From assembly GCF_001990485.1 (NCBI RefSeq), contig NZ_LBFC01000003.1:50834-114833 (forward strand): 64,000 nucleotides of DNA. The letters are read 5' to 3'. Position 1 is the stretch's first letter. Every line of letters begins with the position of its first letter. Positions 55,073-63,962 of the stretch are shown here, piece after piece. This DNA comes from Thermosipho affectus (GTDB taxonomy: Bacteria; Thermotogota; Thermotogae; Thermotogales; Fervidobacteriaceae). Made by a program: the position numbers and the translations under genes. Under the pieces are notes generated by a model, which was not told where the DNA came from, made no database searches, and worked only from the letters and a program-made list of their open reading frames with translations.

Positions 55073-56263
55073 CTAAACTATAATAACGTACAAAAGCGCA
55101 CTAACAGCTGCTGCAAATGGAACAGTAACAAACCAAGAAATTATAATATTTTTCAATATTCCAACATTAACAACTTCAATTCCTCTTGCAAATCCAACTC
55201 CTGAAACTGCACCTACCACTGTATGAGTGGTGGATATAGGCATACCAAATGTGGACGCAAGTAAAACTGTAGTAGCAGTTGCAAAATCAATGGAAAAACC
55301 ACGTGTATTATTCAACTCTGTTATATCTTTACCCACTGTCTTCATAACTTTATAACCCAAAATTGCTACACCAAATGATATACCAATACCACCTAATGCG
55401 AGTATATACTTTGGAATTTCTATAACTCCAGTTGCATTTCCCGTTGTCAAAATTATATAAATCAATGCCAAAGGTCCTACAGCATTTGCAACATCATTTG
55501 CACCATGTGCAAAACTCACATAGCAAGAAGTTACAACCTGTGCTTTTTTAAAGACTTTTTCAACTAAATCATATTCTCTGCCTTCCCCACCAAATTTTCT
55601 TATATATAGAAAAGAAACAAAAAACACCAACATTCCAATAAAAATACCCACGTAATTTCCAAATATAGCATCTTTTTTCAAAGTTTTCACTACAAAAAGA
55701 AAAGCTATTGTATAAAACGCTCCACCTAAAAGTACTGGTGCAACAATTTTAGCGGCCTTTAATGGATTTTTTCTGTGTAAAATGCTCCATGATATAAATT
55801 TAAATATCACAAATGCTAAAGCACCACCAATAAGTGGTGAAATCACCCAGGTTGTTACTATTTTTAGTAAGGTAATCCAATTAACATAACCTACCCCTCC
55901 GGCAGCAAGTCCAAAACCAATCATTCCCCCAACAATTGAGTGGGTAGTTGAAACGGGCATTCCCCAGTAAGTTGCAATTAAAACCCAAATTGTAGCCGCA
56001 ATAAGTGCGGAAAAAGCTCCCACTAAAATTTTATTTGGATCAGATATTATATTTAAATCAACTATACCTTTTGCAATGGTTTTAGTAACATGTGCACCAA
56101 ATAAAAGCGCGCCTAAAAATTCCAAAATAGCTGCTATAAAAACTGCTTGTTTAGGAGTAATTGCACGCGCTCCAACAGCTGTTGCCATACTATTTGCAAC
56201 ATCATTTGCTCCAATAGAAAATGCCATTCCAAACCCAACTAAAAATGCAGCAAAAACTAACAA
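55073..56263 (-). CDS. pit: Inorganic phosphate transporter, PiT family
   Basis: A 396-residue protein of about ten helices in two repeats. GANDVANSMATAVGARAIT (about 19) and SFAHGANDVANAVGPLALI (about 245) are the PiT signatures; MPVSTTHSIVGGMIG and MPISTTHTVVGAVSG repeat as well. It imports phosphate with H+ or Na+. Start TTG at 56263 is preferred because the upstream GTG lies inside the AGGAGGTG ribosome site. The DUF47 gene immediately upstream is a frequent partner. Confidence 0.95.
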   Translation of the reverse strand: MLVFAAFLVGFGMAFSIGANDVANSMATAVGARAITPKQAVFIAAILEFLGALLFGAHVTKTIAKGIVDLNIISDPNKILVGAFSALIAATIWVLIATYWGMPVSTTHSIVGGMIGFGLAAGGVGYVNWITLLKIVTTWVISPLIGGALAFVIFKFISWSILHRKNPLKAAKIVAPVLLGGAFYTIAFLFVVKTLKKDAIFGNYVGIFIGMLVFFVSFLYIRKFGGEGREYDLVEKVFKKAQVVTSCYVSFAHGANDVANAVGPLALIYIILTTGNATGVIEIPKYILALGGIGISFGVAILGYKVMKTVGKDITELNNTRGFSIDFATATTVLLASTFGMPISTTHTVVGAVSGVGFARGIEVVNVGILKNIIISWFVTVPFAAAVSALLYVIIV

Positions 56264-56275
56264 AACTAACACCTC

Positions 56276-56947
56276 CTACCTAATTATCATTCTTATTCTT
56301 TCCACAACATTTTCAGCTCTATCTGCTATTTTCATCATTAAAACCACTATACTATTTAGAAAAATCACATCTACGGGATTCATAATACTTTTTTGAGCAT
56401 ATAACAGTTTCCCGATTTCTATTCCTAATTTATCAGTTGAACTTTCATCTTTTTCCACATCAAATGTTAAATTATCTTCTTTTTCAACTTCGTTTGGGGA
56501 AAAATCAGATTCAACTACCGTTCTTAATTCATCAACAGTAAGTTTCATGTACTTTATCACTTCATATACGTAGTTTCCCATCTTCTCTATCTCTTCAATT
56601 ATCTCATTAGGACAATTTTCCACTCTATTCATCGTCATTACTTTCACAAAATCATCTACTGCGTCAATAATTGAATCTTGATTATGCACTATTTCCAATG
56701 CATCTATTCTATCAAAATAACTCCACCTTAATTTTGTGTAAACTTCTCTCAATTTTGTCTTAATTTCATCAGCTTTTGATTCATATTCATCAATTTTTTT
56801 TGAATATTCCAAAATTTCTTTTGCATTAAAATAATCTTTTAATATTTTAGGAACTAATTCTCCTGCATTTAGACAATATTGCGCATGTTCACTCAAAAGT
56901 TTAGTTGGGGAAATTTCAGGAAAAAGTCTATCAATAAATCTTTTCAT
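56276..56947 (-). CDS. PhoU-like DUF47 protein
   Basis: A 223-residue all-helical protein of the TIGR00153/DUF47 family related to PhoU. HAQYCLNAGELVPK and the EYESKADEIKTKLREVYTK helix (E-E-D acidic motif for metal binding), then DRIDALEIVHNQDSIIDAVDD, are family blocks. It usually sits next to PiT transporters and is thought to regulate them. The ATG at 56947 follows GAGGAGGG. It is 12 nt from pit. Confidence 0.92.
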   Translation of the reverse strand: MKRFIDRLFPEISPTKLLSEHAQYCLNAGELVPKILKDYFNAKEILEYSKKIDEYESKADEIKTKLREVYTKLRWSYFDRIDALEIVHNQDSIIDAVDDFVKVMTMNRVENCPNEIIEEIEKMGNYVYEVIKYMKLTVDELRTVVESDFSPNEVEKEDNLTFDVEKDESSTDKLGIEIGKLLYAQKSIMNPVDVIFLNSIVVLMMKIADRAENVVERIRMIIR

Positions 56948-56948
56948 G

Positions 56949-57920
56949 TTAACCCTCCTCTTTATTTTGATAATTAAACCCAAACTTTGGAAATAACAAA
57001 GTTCCCAATATCAACGGAAAATAAAAAGTTATAATTCTATATATAGTTATTAACTCAATAGCTTTATTTCCACCAAATATTTGTGAAAACACTAATTGGT
57101 ATGTTCCTTCAATACCACCACTTGATCCAGGGGTAGGTATATAATATGCCACCGAATTTAACAAAGCCAATACCCCAATTATGTACCAAAAATTTATATT
57201 AACAACAAACATATAAAGTATAAACCCATACATACATATAGTTAAAAAATAAAGAATTATATCAAAAAATAACATCCACGGGTTTTTCACCCAAAGTATA
57301 TTTATACTTTCATGCAACGAATCTATCCACTTTAAAATCTTATCCTTTTCCATCCTTTTCTTAAATATTCTTCCAAAAAACAACAATATCTTTTCCAAAA
57401 ATTTCCTGTTGACAAATCCTAAAAATATAAGTATAGAAACCCCCAAACTTACCAAAAATCCCACAACTATTAATGTAAACCCAATACTTTTTGGATATGC
57501 ATTTAATATTGGTTTTACAAAAATTAAATCAAGTGCAAGAATTACTATTGAAATTTCTAAAGTTCTAGAAATTATTATATTTGTTGCATCTTCTGTTTTC
57601 ACCCCAATTTTTGAAAGATGATAAATTTGATACGGTTGACCACCTATGGACATAGGTGTAATAAACGAAAAAAATTTACCGAAAAATACGTTCCTTACTG
57701 TTTCAAAAAATGGTATTTTATAACCAAAAAAGCATAATAATAGCTTTAATCTCAAAGAATCAATCAAATATATCAATATTAGAATAAAAATTCCCAATAT
57801 GAATTTCTTTGATAAAAATACATCTATCCCAACACTAAATGAATAAAAAAATTGAAAGAGGATAATAACCGAAAAACTAATAGCTATCGATATAAATACC
57901 TTTTTATATATCCCATTCAA
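56949..57920 (-). CDS. Flippase-like membrane protein (UPF0104/lysylphosphatidylglycerol synthase TM family)
   Basis: A roughly 323-residue protein with about eight helices. LIYLIDSLRLKLLL, FGKFFSFITPMSIGGQPYQIYHL (about 85-107) and YYIPTPGSSGGIEGTYQLVF (about 262) match the UPF0104 family, in which the PTPGSxGGxE box is diagnostic. Related proteins flip or synthesise lipid-linked compounds. A TTG start at 57920 is best spaced from AGGGGTTG; TTG at 57929 is possible. It overlaps ispD by 17 nt. Confidence 0.82.
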   Translation of the reverse strand: MNGIYKKVFISIAISFSVIILFQFFYSFSVGIDVFLSKKFILGIFILILIYLIDSLRLKLLLCFFGYKIPFFETVRNVFFGKFFSFITPMSIGGQPYQIYHLSKIGVKTEDATNIIISRTLEISIVILALDLIFVKPILNAYPKSIGFTLIVVGFLVSLGVSILIFLGFVNRKFLEKILLFFGRIFKKRMEKDKILKWIDSLHESINILWVKNPWMLFFDIILYFLTICMYGFILYMFVVNINFWYIIGVLALLNSVAYYIPTPGSSGGIEGTYQLVFSQIFGGNKAIELITIYRIITFYFPLILGTLLFPKFGFNYQNKEEG

Positions 57921-58584
57921 AGTTCTCAACCCCTGCCAAAAACAAATCTTCTTTGGTAGTTATCTTTATATTTGATTTTTCACCCATAACAACATATACA
58001 TCAAAACCTGCTTTTAAAACTACAGACGAATCATCTGTGTAATTTTCTAAATCTTTTACTTTCTCGAATGCTTCTAAAAGGACAGAAAATTTAAAAGTTT
58101 GTGGGGTTTGAATGGAAAATAATTTCTTTCTAGGTGGGACGGTCTTCACTCTATCATTTTCAACAAAAGCAATGGTATTTTCAACAGGTAAAGCTGTTAC
58201 TACTGCACCATAATTATCAACAAATTCAATATTTTTCAACAAAATTTCTTTATTTACAAATGGTCTTGCACCATCGTGTATAATAACATTATCTTCTTTT
58301 GAAATTTTATCTTTTAAATAATTTATAGCACTTAACGTAGAATACTCCCTCGCAAAACCTCCTGTTATTATTTTTACTTTTTGACCGTATTTTTTCAAAA
58401 TTTTCCTTGATTTCTCTAAGTAATCCTTATTTACAACTACAACAATTAAATGTATAAAATCTTCAAAAAATTTTTCCAGAGTATGCTCCATTAAAGTCTT
58501 ACCGTTAAATTTTAAAAATTGCTTTGGAATTTCTTGTGAAAACCTTTTTCCACTACCTCCAAAGAGTATTACTCCAACATTCAT
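57904..58584 (-). CDS. ispD: 2-C-methyl-D-erythritol 4-phosphate cytidylyltransferase
   Basis: A 226-residue nucleotidyltransferase. VILFGGSGKRF replaces the usual AAGxGxRM loop with GGSGKR, IPKQFLKFNGKTLMEHTL contains the KQF block, IIHDGARPFVN (about 100) is the IspD/TarI box, and SIQTPQTFKFSVLLEAF and YTDDSSVV follow. It would make CDP-methylerythritol for isoprenoids. The GGSG loop is also seen in TarI ribitol-phosphate enzymes, so that alternative is open. The ATG at 58584 follows AGGTG. Confidence 0.85.
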   Translation of the reverse strand: MNVGVILFGGSGKRFSQEIPKQFLKFNGKTLMEHTLEKFFEDFIHLIVVVVNKDYLEKSRKILKKYGQKVKIITGGFAREYSTLSAINYLKDKISKEDNVIIHDGARPFVNKEILLKNIEFVDNYGAVVTALPVENTIAFVENDRVKTVPPRKKLFSIQTPQTFKFSVLLEAFEKVKDLENYTDDSSVVLKAGFDVYVVMGEKSNIKITTKEDLFLAGVENFEWDI

Positions 58585-58589
58585 AAAAA

Positions 58590-59453
58590 TCACCTATTCT
58601 TATCCAACTTATATATTTTAATCTTATAAGAAAGTGTTTTATAATTAATATTCAACATTTTTGCAGCTTTCATCCTATTCCCTGATTTCTTTAATGCAAG
58701 TGAAATATATCTTTTCTCCACATGTTTCACCAATTTACTCGTAAAATTAATTAAATCAATACCGGAAAATGTAGACTTTTTAAATTTTGGTATATTTAAC
58801 ATACCATTTGTCGCATATTCACTTGCAACTTTCACAAGTTCTTTTGTATTTCCAGGCCAATTATAAAGTTTTAATAATTCATATTCTTCATCATCCGGTA
58901 TTCTCTTTTCGATATTATTGTATTTAAAATAGATAGAAGATAAAACTTTATCAAACATAAAAACAATGTCTTCCTTTCTATCCCGAAGTGGTGGTATCTT
59001 TTCCCCCTTTGTTTTTGAAAAAGTAACCTTTACTCCTGGGAGTTTTAAGCGAATATATGATACATATTCATTTAAATACATGCCATCTTCGTATTTTAAA
59101 GTCGCTTTTTCTTTATCCTTATACATTGATATTAATTTGTTTAAAAACTCATGTATTACAGGACCTTGGAGTTCTGGAAAAGAATACAACATATCAAATT
59201 CTCTTTTCAAATCATCATATCTCTGTCTTTCTTCAAGATACAAAACTGCAAGCTCCAATTCCCTTATGGAATACACCACAAACTTACCCGGAACATTCTT
59301 TTTTTCAGTTAAATATACAACATCCCAATAATTTTCTTTTAATTTTTCTTCTAAGTTTAAATCATAAATATCAAAAACAACATTCTGATGGTTATATAAA
59401 AATCCCCTCAGGTCCTCCACGAGAGCCTGAGGGATAAGAATTCTAATCAACAT
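58590..59453 (-). CDS. Degenerate sigma54-activator-like regulator with Fis-type DNA-binding domain
   Basis: A 287-residue protein. The N-terminus (1-90) reads like a receiver fold in which the phosphoryl Asp is replaced (WDVVYLTEKKNV). A short middle part (about 150-240) keeps the tail of an NtrC-type AAA+ domain, IPPLRDRKEDIVFMF and YNWPGNTKELVKVASEYA, but Walker A, Walker B and the GAFTGA loop are missing. The C-terminus (about 245-287) is an intact Fis helix-turn-helix: VEKRYISLALKKSGNRMKAAKML. It probably binds DNA but cannot hydrolyse ATP or activate sigma54. It follows arcC, and its first codons encode a terminator-like hairpin. The start at 59453 is the likeliest, though a TTG 3 nt on is possible. 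Confidence 0.78.
   Translation of the reverse strand: MLIRILIPQALVEDLRGFLYNHQNVVFDIYDLNLEEKLKENYWDVVYLTEKKNVPGKFVVYSIRELELAVLYLEERQRYDDLKREFDMLYSFPELQGPVIHEFLNKLISMYKDKEKATLKYEDGMYLNEYVSYIRLKLPGVKVTFSKTKGEKIPPLRDRKEDIVFMFDKVLSSIYFKYNNIEKRIPDDEEYELLKLYNWPGNTKELVKVASEYATNGMLNIPKFKKSTFSGIDLINFTSKLVKHVEKRYISLALKKSGNRMKAAKMLNINYKTLSYKIKIYKLDKNR
59401..59433 (-). terminator. Hairpin with T-run inside the start of the regulator gene
   Basis: CCCTCAGG (59405-59412) pairs perfectly with CCTGAGGG (59426-59433), and CTC/GAG extends the stem toward a 3-nt loop. On the minus strand it is followed by GATTTTTATAT. It lies 22-50 nt downstream of the arcC stop, within codons 8-17 of the regulator, so it should terminate or attenuate readthrough from arcC. 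Confidence 0.65.
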
Positions 59454-59454
59454 T

Positions 59455-60393
59455 TCACCCCTTAATAATTCGTGTTCCAGTTTCACCCCTCAAGGCTTTA
59501 TCCAATACACTCATATCTGTTATCAAACATTCTTTACCAGTCGCTTCAACAAAATCTATTGCAGCTTCTATTTTAGGTCCCATACTTCCTTTTGGAAAAT
59601 GACCTTCTTTTAGGTATTTTTTTGCATCAGAAACAGTTAATCTATCCAACGCTTTTTGATCTTCTTTTCCATAATTTAAGTAAACTTTCTCAACACCTGT
59701 TAAAATAATTAAAACATCCGCACCAATTTCCTTGGCAAGTAACGCACTTGCCCTATCTTTATCAATTACGGCTTCCACGCCCTTTAATCTTCCATCTTCA
59801 AGGACTACAGGAATTCCCCCACCACCTGCTGCTATAACAATCACATCATTTTTCATAAGCAATTTTATCACATCTTTTTCAATAATGTCCAGAGGTTTTG
59901 GAGATGGAACAACTCTCCTCCAACCTCTACCCGCATCTTCAACTATTTTCCAACCTTTTTCACGTTCCAATTCTTCTGCCTCTTCTTTTGTATAAAAAGG
60001 TCCGACAGGTTTAGTTGGGTTTTCAAAAGCGGGATCATTTTTATCCACTATTATTTGTGTAATCAAAGCGGAAATTTCCCTCTTCCTTCCTTTCTCTTTC
60101 AAACAATTATTCAAGGTTTGAGCAATCATATATCCTAAACTACCTTGAGTTTGTGCATCATTAACATCAATAGGAAAAGGTGGAACTTTATTTTTTGCAA
60201 TTTCCTGTTGGATTAGCAAATTTCCAACTTGTGGTCCATTTCCGTGAGTAATCGCAATATCATACTCATCAAGCATATTAACTATATAACTTGCAGTTTC
60301 AGAAAGATTTTTTATCATATTTTGTGCAGTGGGTTTTTCTCCTGGCCTATTAACTGCATTCCCACCAATTGCAACAACAGCTAATTTTTTCAT
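59455..60393 (-). CDS. arcC: Carbamate kinase
   Basis: A 312-residue amino-acid-kinase-fold enzyme. VVAIGGNAVNRPGEKPTAQN (nucleotide site), THGNGPQVGNLLIQQE, DVNDAQTQGSLGYMIAQTL, VIAAGGGGIPVV and DKDRASALLAKEIGADVLIIL are carbamate-kinase blocks. It makes ATP from carbamoyl phosphate, as in arginine or purine-derived carbamoyl phosphate breakdown; no arcA or arcB is near. It shares one base with the ptb stop, so it is translationally coupled to phosphate butyryltransferase. Confidence 0.94.
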   Translation of the reverse strand: MKKLAVVAIGGNAVNRPGEKPTAQNMIKNLSETASYIVNMLDEYDIAITHGNGPQVGNLLIQQEIAKNKVPPFPIDVNDAQTQGSLGYMIAQTLNNCLKEKGRKREISALITQIIVDKNDPAFENPTKPVGPFYTKEEAEELEREKGWKIVEDAGRGWRRVVPSPKPLDIIEKDVIKLLMKNDVIVIAAGGGGIPVVLEDGRLKGVEAVIDKDRASALLAKEIGADVLIILTGVEKVYLNYGKEDQKALDRLTVSDAKKYLKEGHFPKGSMGPKIEAAIDFVEATGKECLITDMSVLDKALRGETGTRIIKG

Positions 60394-61292
60394 TATTTTC
60401 CCTCCTTTTGTACACTAATAGCCGCTGCAATAGCAAGTGAATTTTTCTTTGATTCACTTGTATCAGCACGTGAAACTATAACAATAGGTGCCTTTGCCCC
60501 CATCACTATACCGGCAATCTTACCATTGGCAAGATAAATTGCAGATTTTCCTAAAAAATTTCCGCTATGTATATCTGGCACAACCAATATATCTGCCTTT
60601 CCCGCTACATCACCTGAAACTTTTTTTATTTTAGCCGCAAATTCACTTAAAGCATTATCCAATCCCAACGGTCCATCTACTACACAACCTTTTATTTGAC
60701 CTCTCTGCGCCATCTTTGCAATAATTGCCGCTTCCATAGTTTCAGGCATATCTGGATTTACAACCTCAACTGCTGCAATAAGGCCTACCTTCGGTTCTTT
60801 ATATCCCAATTTATGTGCAAGTTCAACGGCATTTTTAATAATTTGAACCTTTTGTTCCAATGTTGGCTTTATTACCATTCCGCCATCTGTAACAAACACA
60901 ATCCTATCCATGCCCGGTGTCTCTAATAATGCAACGTGAGATAACAAACCATTTCCTCTCAATCCCCATTCTTTGTTTAAAACTGCTTTTAATAAAGTGG
61001 AAGTTTTAATAAGGCCTTTCATTAGAATATTGGCATCACCAGATGAAACTAATTTCACTGCTTTTTCCGCTATCTCATTTTCAGATTTTGCATCAACAAC
61101 TGGCAAATCCATGCCTAATTCATTTAAATTTCTTCTCACAATTTCCTCATTTCCAACCAAAATAGCTTTTATTCCATAATCTTTGACATCTTTTATAGCT
61201 TTTAAAGCCTCTATATCCTCTGCACCGGCTAATGAAACAACCGCATCTTTGGTCTTTGCAATATCTACAATTTCTTCAAAACTCTTTAGCAT
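60393..61292 (-). CDS. ptb: Phosphate acyltransferase, butyryl type
   Basis: A 299-residue member of the phosphate acetyl/butyryltransferase family. LLSHVALLETPGMDRIVFVTDGGM (around 120-143) matches Ptb, as do NPDMPETMEAA, KGCVVDGPLGLDNALS and ADILVVPDIHSGNFLGKSAIYL. It converts an acyl-CoA and phosphate to acyl phosphate, ready for substrate-level phosphorylation. The usual partner butyrate kinase is not adjacent; carbamate kinase follows instead. The ATG at 61292 follows GGAGGTG. Confidence 0.91.
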   Translation of the reverse strand: MLKSFEEIVDIAKTKDAVVSLAGAEDIEALKAIKDVKDYGIKAILVGNEEIVRRNLNELGMDLPVVDAKSENEIAEKAVKLVSSGDANILMKGLIKTSTLLKAVLNKEWGLRGNGLLSHVALLETPGMDRIVFVTDGGMVIKPTLEQKVQIIKNAVELAHKLGYKEPKVGLIAAVEVVNPDMPETMEAAIIAKMAQRGQIKGCVVDGPLGLDNALSEFAAKIKKVSGDVAGKADILVVPDIHSGNFLGKSAIYLANGKIAGIVMGAKAPIVIVSRADTSESKKNSLAIAAAISVQKEGK

Positions 61293-61296
61293 TCCT

Positions 61297-62115
61297 TCAC
61301 CTCCCAAGATATTTGACAATTGATGCCATAAATGTCATACTGAGTATTGTATCAAAAACCACCCTATAGTCATCATGCACTAATTTAACTTTCCTTCCAT
61401 CAATTCTTTTAACAAGTGGCAACATTTCCACCAAATCAGCACGAGCTGTATCTGAAAGTTCAACGACTAATTCTATAGGTTTCTCAAATTTTACAATTTC
61501 AAATTCCTCTCTTGGTACCTCTATCATTTGCTTTGTCTTATTCTCAATATCCAAAAGAACTTTTTTCATAGATTTGTGCTTTGCAGAAAATCTTCCCAAA
61601 GAAGTTTTTGTCTCCACATAAAACAAATTTTTAAAATTAACCTGTGTTTTTAGTTTATCATCCCCTATAATCATTGCAACAGGTACATTGTAAAGTCCCG
61701 CATAAGCAGCGTTAATGATTGCTTCATTCATTATCTTTCCATTTATCCAAATATTATGTATAGAAGATGAAGAATATGTATGATCCATTACTGCATATCT
61801 TGTGCCAATTCCAGCATGATAACCAAAAAACACAACTCTATCAAAAGTTTCATCAAGACCTGTCATCATGTAATCCTTTCTCAACCCACCGGATATTATT
61901 TCCACATTATCAAATTTCTTTGTAATTTCCCACAACACGTTATCTCCCATGGCGTGAGAATCGGAAATTAACACATAATTATTTCCAACAGCTTCCAAAA
62001 ATTTTTCTAGTTGTTCCATAAGCAGATGTTGTTTGAATTTAATACCATATTCCACATCAGACCACTGCGTTATCCCACCTAATCCTTCAAAATCTAATGA
62101 GACATAAATTTTCAT
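61297..62115 (-). CDS. M55-family D-aminopeptidase (DppA-like)
   Basis: A 272-residue zinc peptidase of family M55. Metal-binding residues are visible in YVSLDFEGLGGIT (Asp, Glu), ISDSHAMGDNV (Asp, His), VVFFGYHAGIG (His) and MNEAIINAAYAG (Glu near residue 130). DppA releases D-amino acids such as D-Ala from dipeptides, probably from peptidoglycan or external peptides. The ATG at 62115 follows GGAGGTG. It is the first gene of the long minus-strand run that diverges from dnaA. Confidence 0.9.
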   Translation of the reverse strand: MKIYVSLDFEGLGGITQWSDVEYGIKFKQHLLMEQLEKFLEAVGNNYVLISDSHAMGDNVLWEITKKFDNVEIISGGLRKDYMMTGLDETFDRVVFFGYHAGIGTRYAVMDHTYSSSSIHNIWINGKIMNEAIINAAYAGLYNVPVAMIIGDDKLKTQVNFKNLFYVETKTSLGRFSAKHKSMKKVLLDIENKTKQMIEVPREEFEIVKFEKPIELVVELSDTARADLVEMLPLVKRIDGRKVKLVHDDYRVVFDTILSMTFMASIVKYLGR

Positions 62116-62396
62116 ATTTTTCACCTCCATGTTACAAATTTATTTTATCTTAAATCCCCAAAAAATCTAAGCTTCGCATACTTGTGTAAAAATTAGAAAA
62201 TCAAAAATTCTCATCAATACTTAATTTTCTTTGTTCTTAAAAAAGAAATTTAATAACCCTGCCACATTGTTTCACATTATTGGGAATTTATTCAGAACAT
62301 TGACACATTTTTCCCTTGAATTTTTACATTGAGGTATGAGATAATAGATTCTGCCCCACCAAAAAATATTCAAAAATAATCCTTGAGGTGTTTCCT
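62116..62396. other. Divergent 281-nt AT-rich spacer beside dnaA, possible origin region
   Basis: The spacer separates dnaA (plus) from the minus-strand M55 gene. It is very A+T rich. One 12-mer at 62254-62265 (AACCCTGCCACA) resembles the T. maritima DnaA box AAACCTACCACC at about 9 of 12 positions. No array of boxes is seen, so this is only a candidate origin. It otherwise holds the dnaA promoter and presumably one for the M55 gene. Confidence 0.3.
62316..62345 (+). promoter_or_regulatory. Promoter for dnaA
   Basis: TTGAAT (62316-62321), 18-nt spacer, GATAAT (62340-62345), 51 nt before the dnaA ATG. A second -35-like TTGACA at 62300 lacks a good -10. Confidence 0.5.
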
Positions 62397-63707
62397 ATGA
62401 AAAAAGAGATAATAGTTGCACTAAAAGAAAAAATTAGCCGCCAAAATTGGGAAAGTTGGTTCTTGGATTTTGATATTAGGGAAATTAAAGATAAACATGT
62501 CATTTTCGAAGTTGGAAATATTTTTATAAAAGATAGGCTAGAAAAAAAGTTTAATAAAATTATTTCAAAAGTAGTCAAAGATATTTTGGGAAAAGATAGT
62601 ACATTTGAAATCACATACAAAGAGGTCAAAAACGTTAAAAGCGAAGCTGGTCCATTAATCAAAAAAAGACCTCTTTTAATCACACCACTTAACCCAAAAT
62701 ATACTTTCGAAAATTTAGTTGTAGGTGAATTTAATAAGTTTGCATACAACGTATTTATTGAAGCAAGCAAAAAACCAGGCTTTTACAACCCAATATTTCT
62801 ATACAGTGGTGTTGGGCTTGGTAAAACACACCTTGCTCAAGCACTTGGAAATTATCTACTTGAAAGTAACCCAGATATGAAAGTTGCTTATCTTACAAGC
62901 GAAGAATTTATGAACGAAATGTTTTCGGCCATAAAAAACGGAAATATTGAAGATTTTAGGGAAAAATACAGAAAAAAAGCGGATATCCTAATAATAGACG
63001 ATATCCAATTTTTAATAGGAATAAAATCGGCTCAAACAGAACTCTTTCATACATTCAATACTATACACGAAGCTGGAAAACAAATTATAATCTGTTCAGA
63101 TAGAACCCCTCAAGAATTAAAAGATTTTCATTCAAGAATGATTTCTAGATTTCAAATGGGGTTGCTAGTAAAGATCGAAAAACCAAACAAAGAGGATTTA
63201 TTTAAAATCGGCAAAAAAATCTGTCAAATGAAACACATAGAAATTGAAGACAAAATTATTGATTATATCAGTAATGTATACGATAATCCCAGACTCATAC
63301 ACGGGGCAATTCTAAAATTAATCGCATATAAAAATCTATACGGAAAACTAAACCTTTCTATTGCCGAAAGTATACTAACAAATGTCTCCAAACCTCCAAA
63401 ATCATTTGAACAAAGACTCCTTGAAATCTTAGCAGATATTTTTGATTGTTCACCAGAGGATATAATATCATCTAAAAGGACAAAAAATATTTCATACGCA
63501 AGAAAAGTAGGAATGTACTACGCCGTCAAAAAATTAAATCTTTCAACTAGAGATGTTGGAACTATCTTTAAAAAGTCACATTCATCTGTAGTACAAAACG
63601 TAAAACAAGTGGAAAAATTGATAAATGATGGAAATATTATAGTAAAAAATTACTTAAAACAAATAGATAAAACATCAAAAACCTTTGCACATGGTGAAAG
63701 CATGTGA
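62397..63707 (+). CDS. dnaA: Chromosomal replication initiator DnaA
   Basis: A 436-residue initiator protein. N-terminal domain I (1-75, NWESWFLDFDIREI), linker, AAA+ domain III from about 100 (PKYTFENLVVGEFNKFAY, Walker A GVGLGKTH ending at 145, Walker B ILIIDDIQF, sensor SRMISRFQMGL), and domain IV from about 340 with RKVGMYYAVKKLNLSTRDVGTIF and KKSHSSVVQNVK, the DNA-box recognition helices. The ATG at 62397 follows GAGGTG at 6 nt; the GTG at 62388 lies in the ribosome site. dnaN is not next to it, as usual for Thermotogales. Confidence 0.96.
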   Translation: MKKEIIVALKEKISRQNWESWFLDFDIREIKDKHVIFEVGNIFIKDRLEKKFNKIISKVVKDILGKDSTFEITYKEVKNVKSEAGPLIKKRPLLITPLNPKYTFENLVVGEFNKFAYNVFIEASKKPGFYNPIFLYSGVGLGKTHLAQALGNYLLESNPDMKVAYLTSEEFMNEMFSAIKNGNIEDFREKYRKKADILIIDDIQFLIGIKSAQTELFHTFNTIHEAGKQIIICSDRTPQELKDFHSRMISRFQMGLLVKIEKPNKEDLFKIGKKICQMKHIEIEDKIIDYISNVYDNPRLIHGAILKLIAYKNLYGKLNLSIAESILTNVSKPPKSFEQRLLEILADIFDCSPEDIISSKRTKNISYARKVGMYYAVKKLNLSTRDVGTIFKKSHSSVVQNVKQVEKLINDGNIIVKNYLKQIDKTSKTFAHGESM

Positions 63708-63713
63708 TATAAT
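63685..63713 (+). promoter_or_regulatory. Promoter of the ferredoxin gene
   Basis: TTGCAC (63685-63690), 17-nt spacer, perfect TATAAT (63708-63713). It overlaps the last codons of dnaA and should start a transcript near 63720. Confidence 0.8.
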
Positions 63714-63730
63714 CTTAATAGTAACTTTAA

Positions 63731-63931
<201 letters not shown>

Positions 63932-63962
63932 TTAGAAAAACAAAGAAAAAACACCCTCAACT

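Noticed and set aside
62349..62360. Second DnaA box in TTCTGCCCCACC
   Set aside because: It matches the Thermotoga 12-mer poorly and lies just before the dnaA ribosome site.
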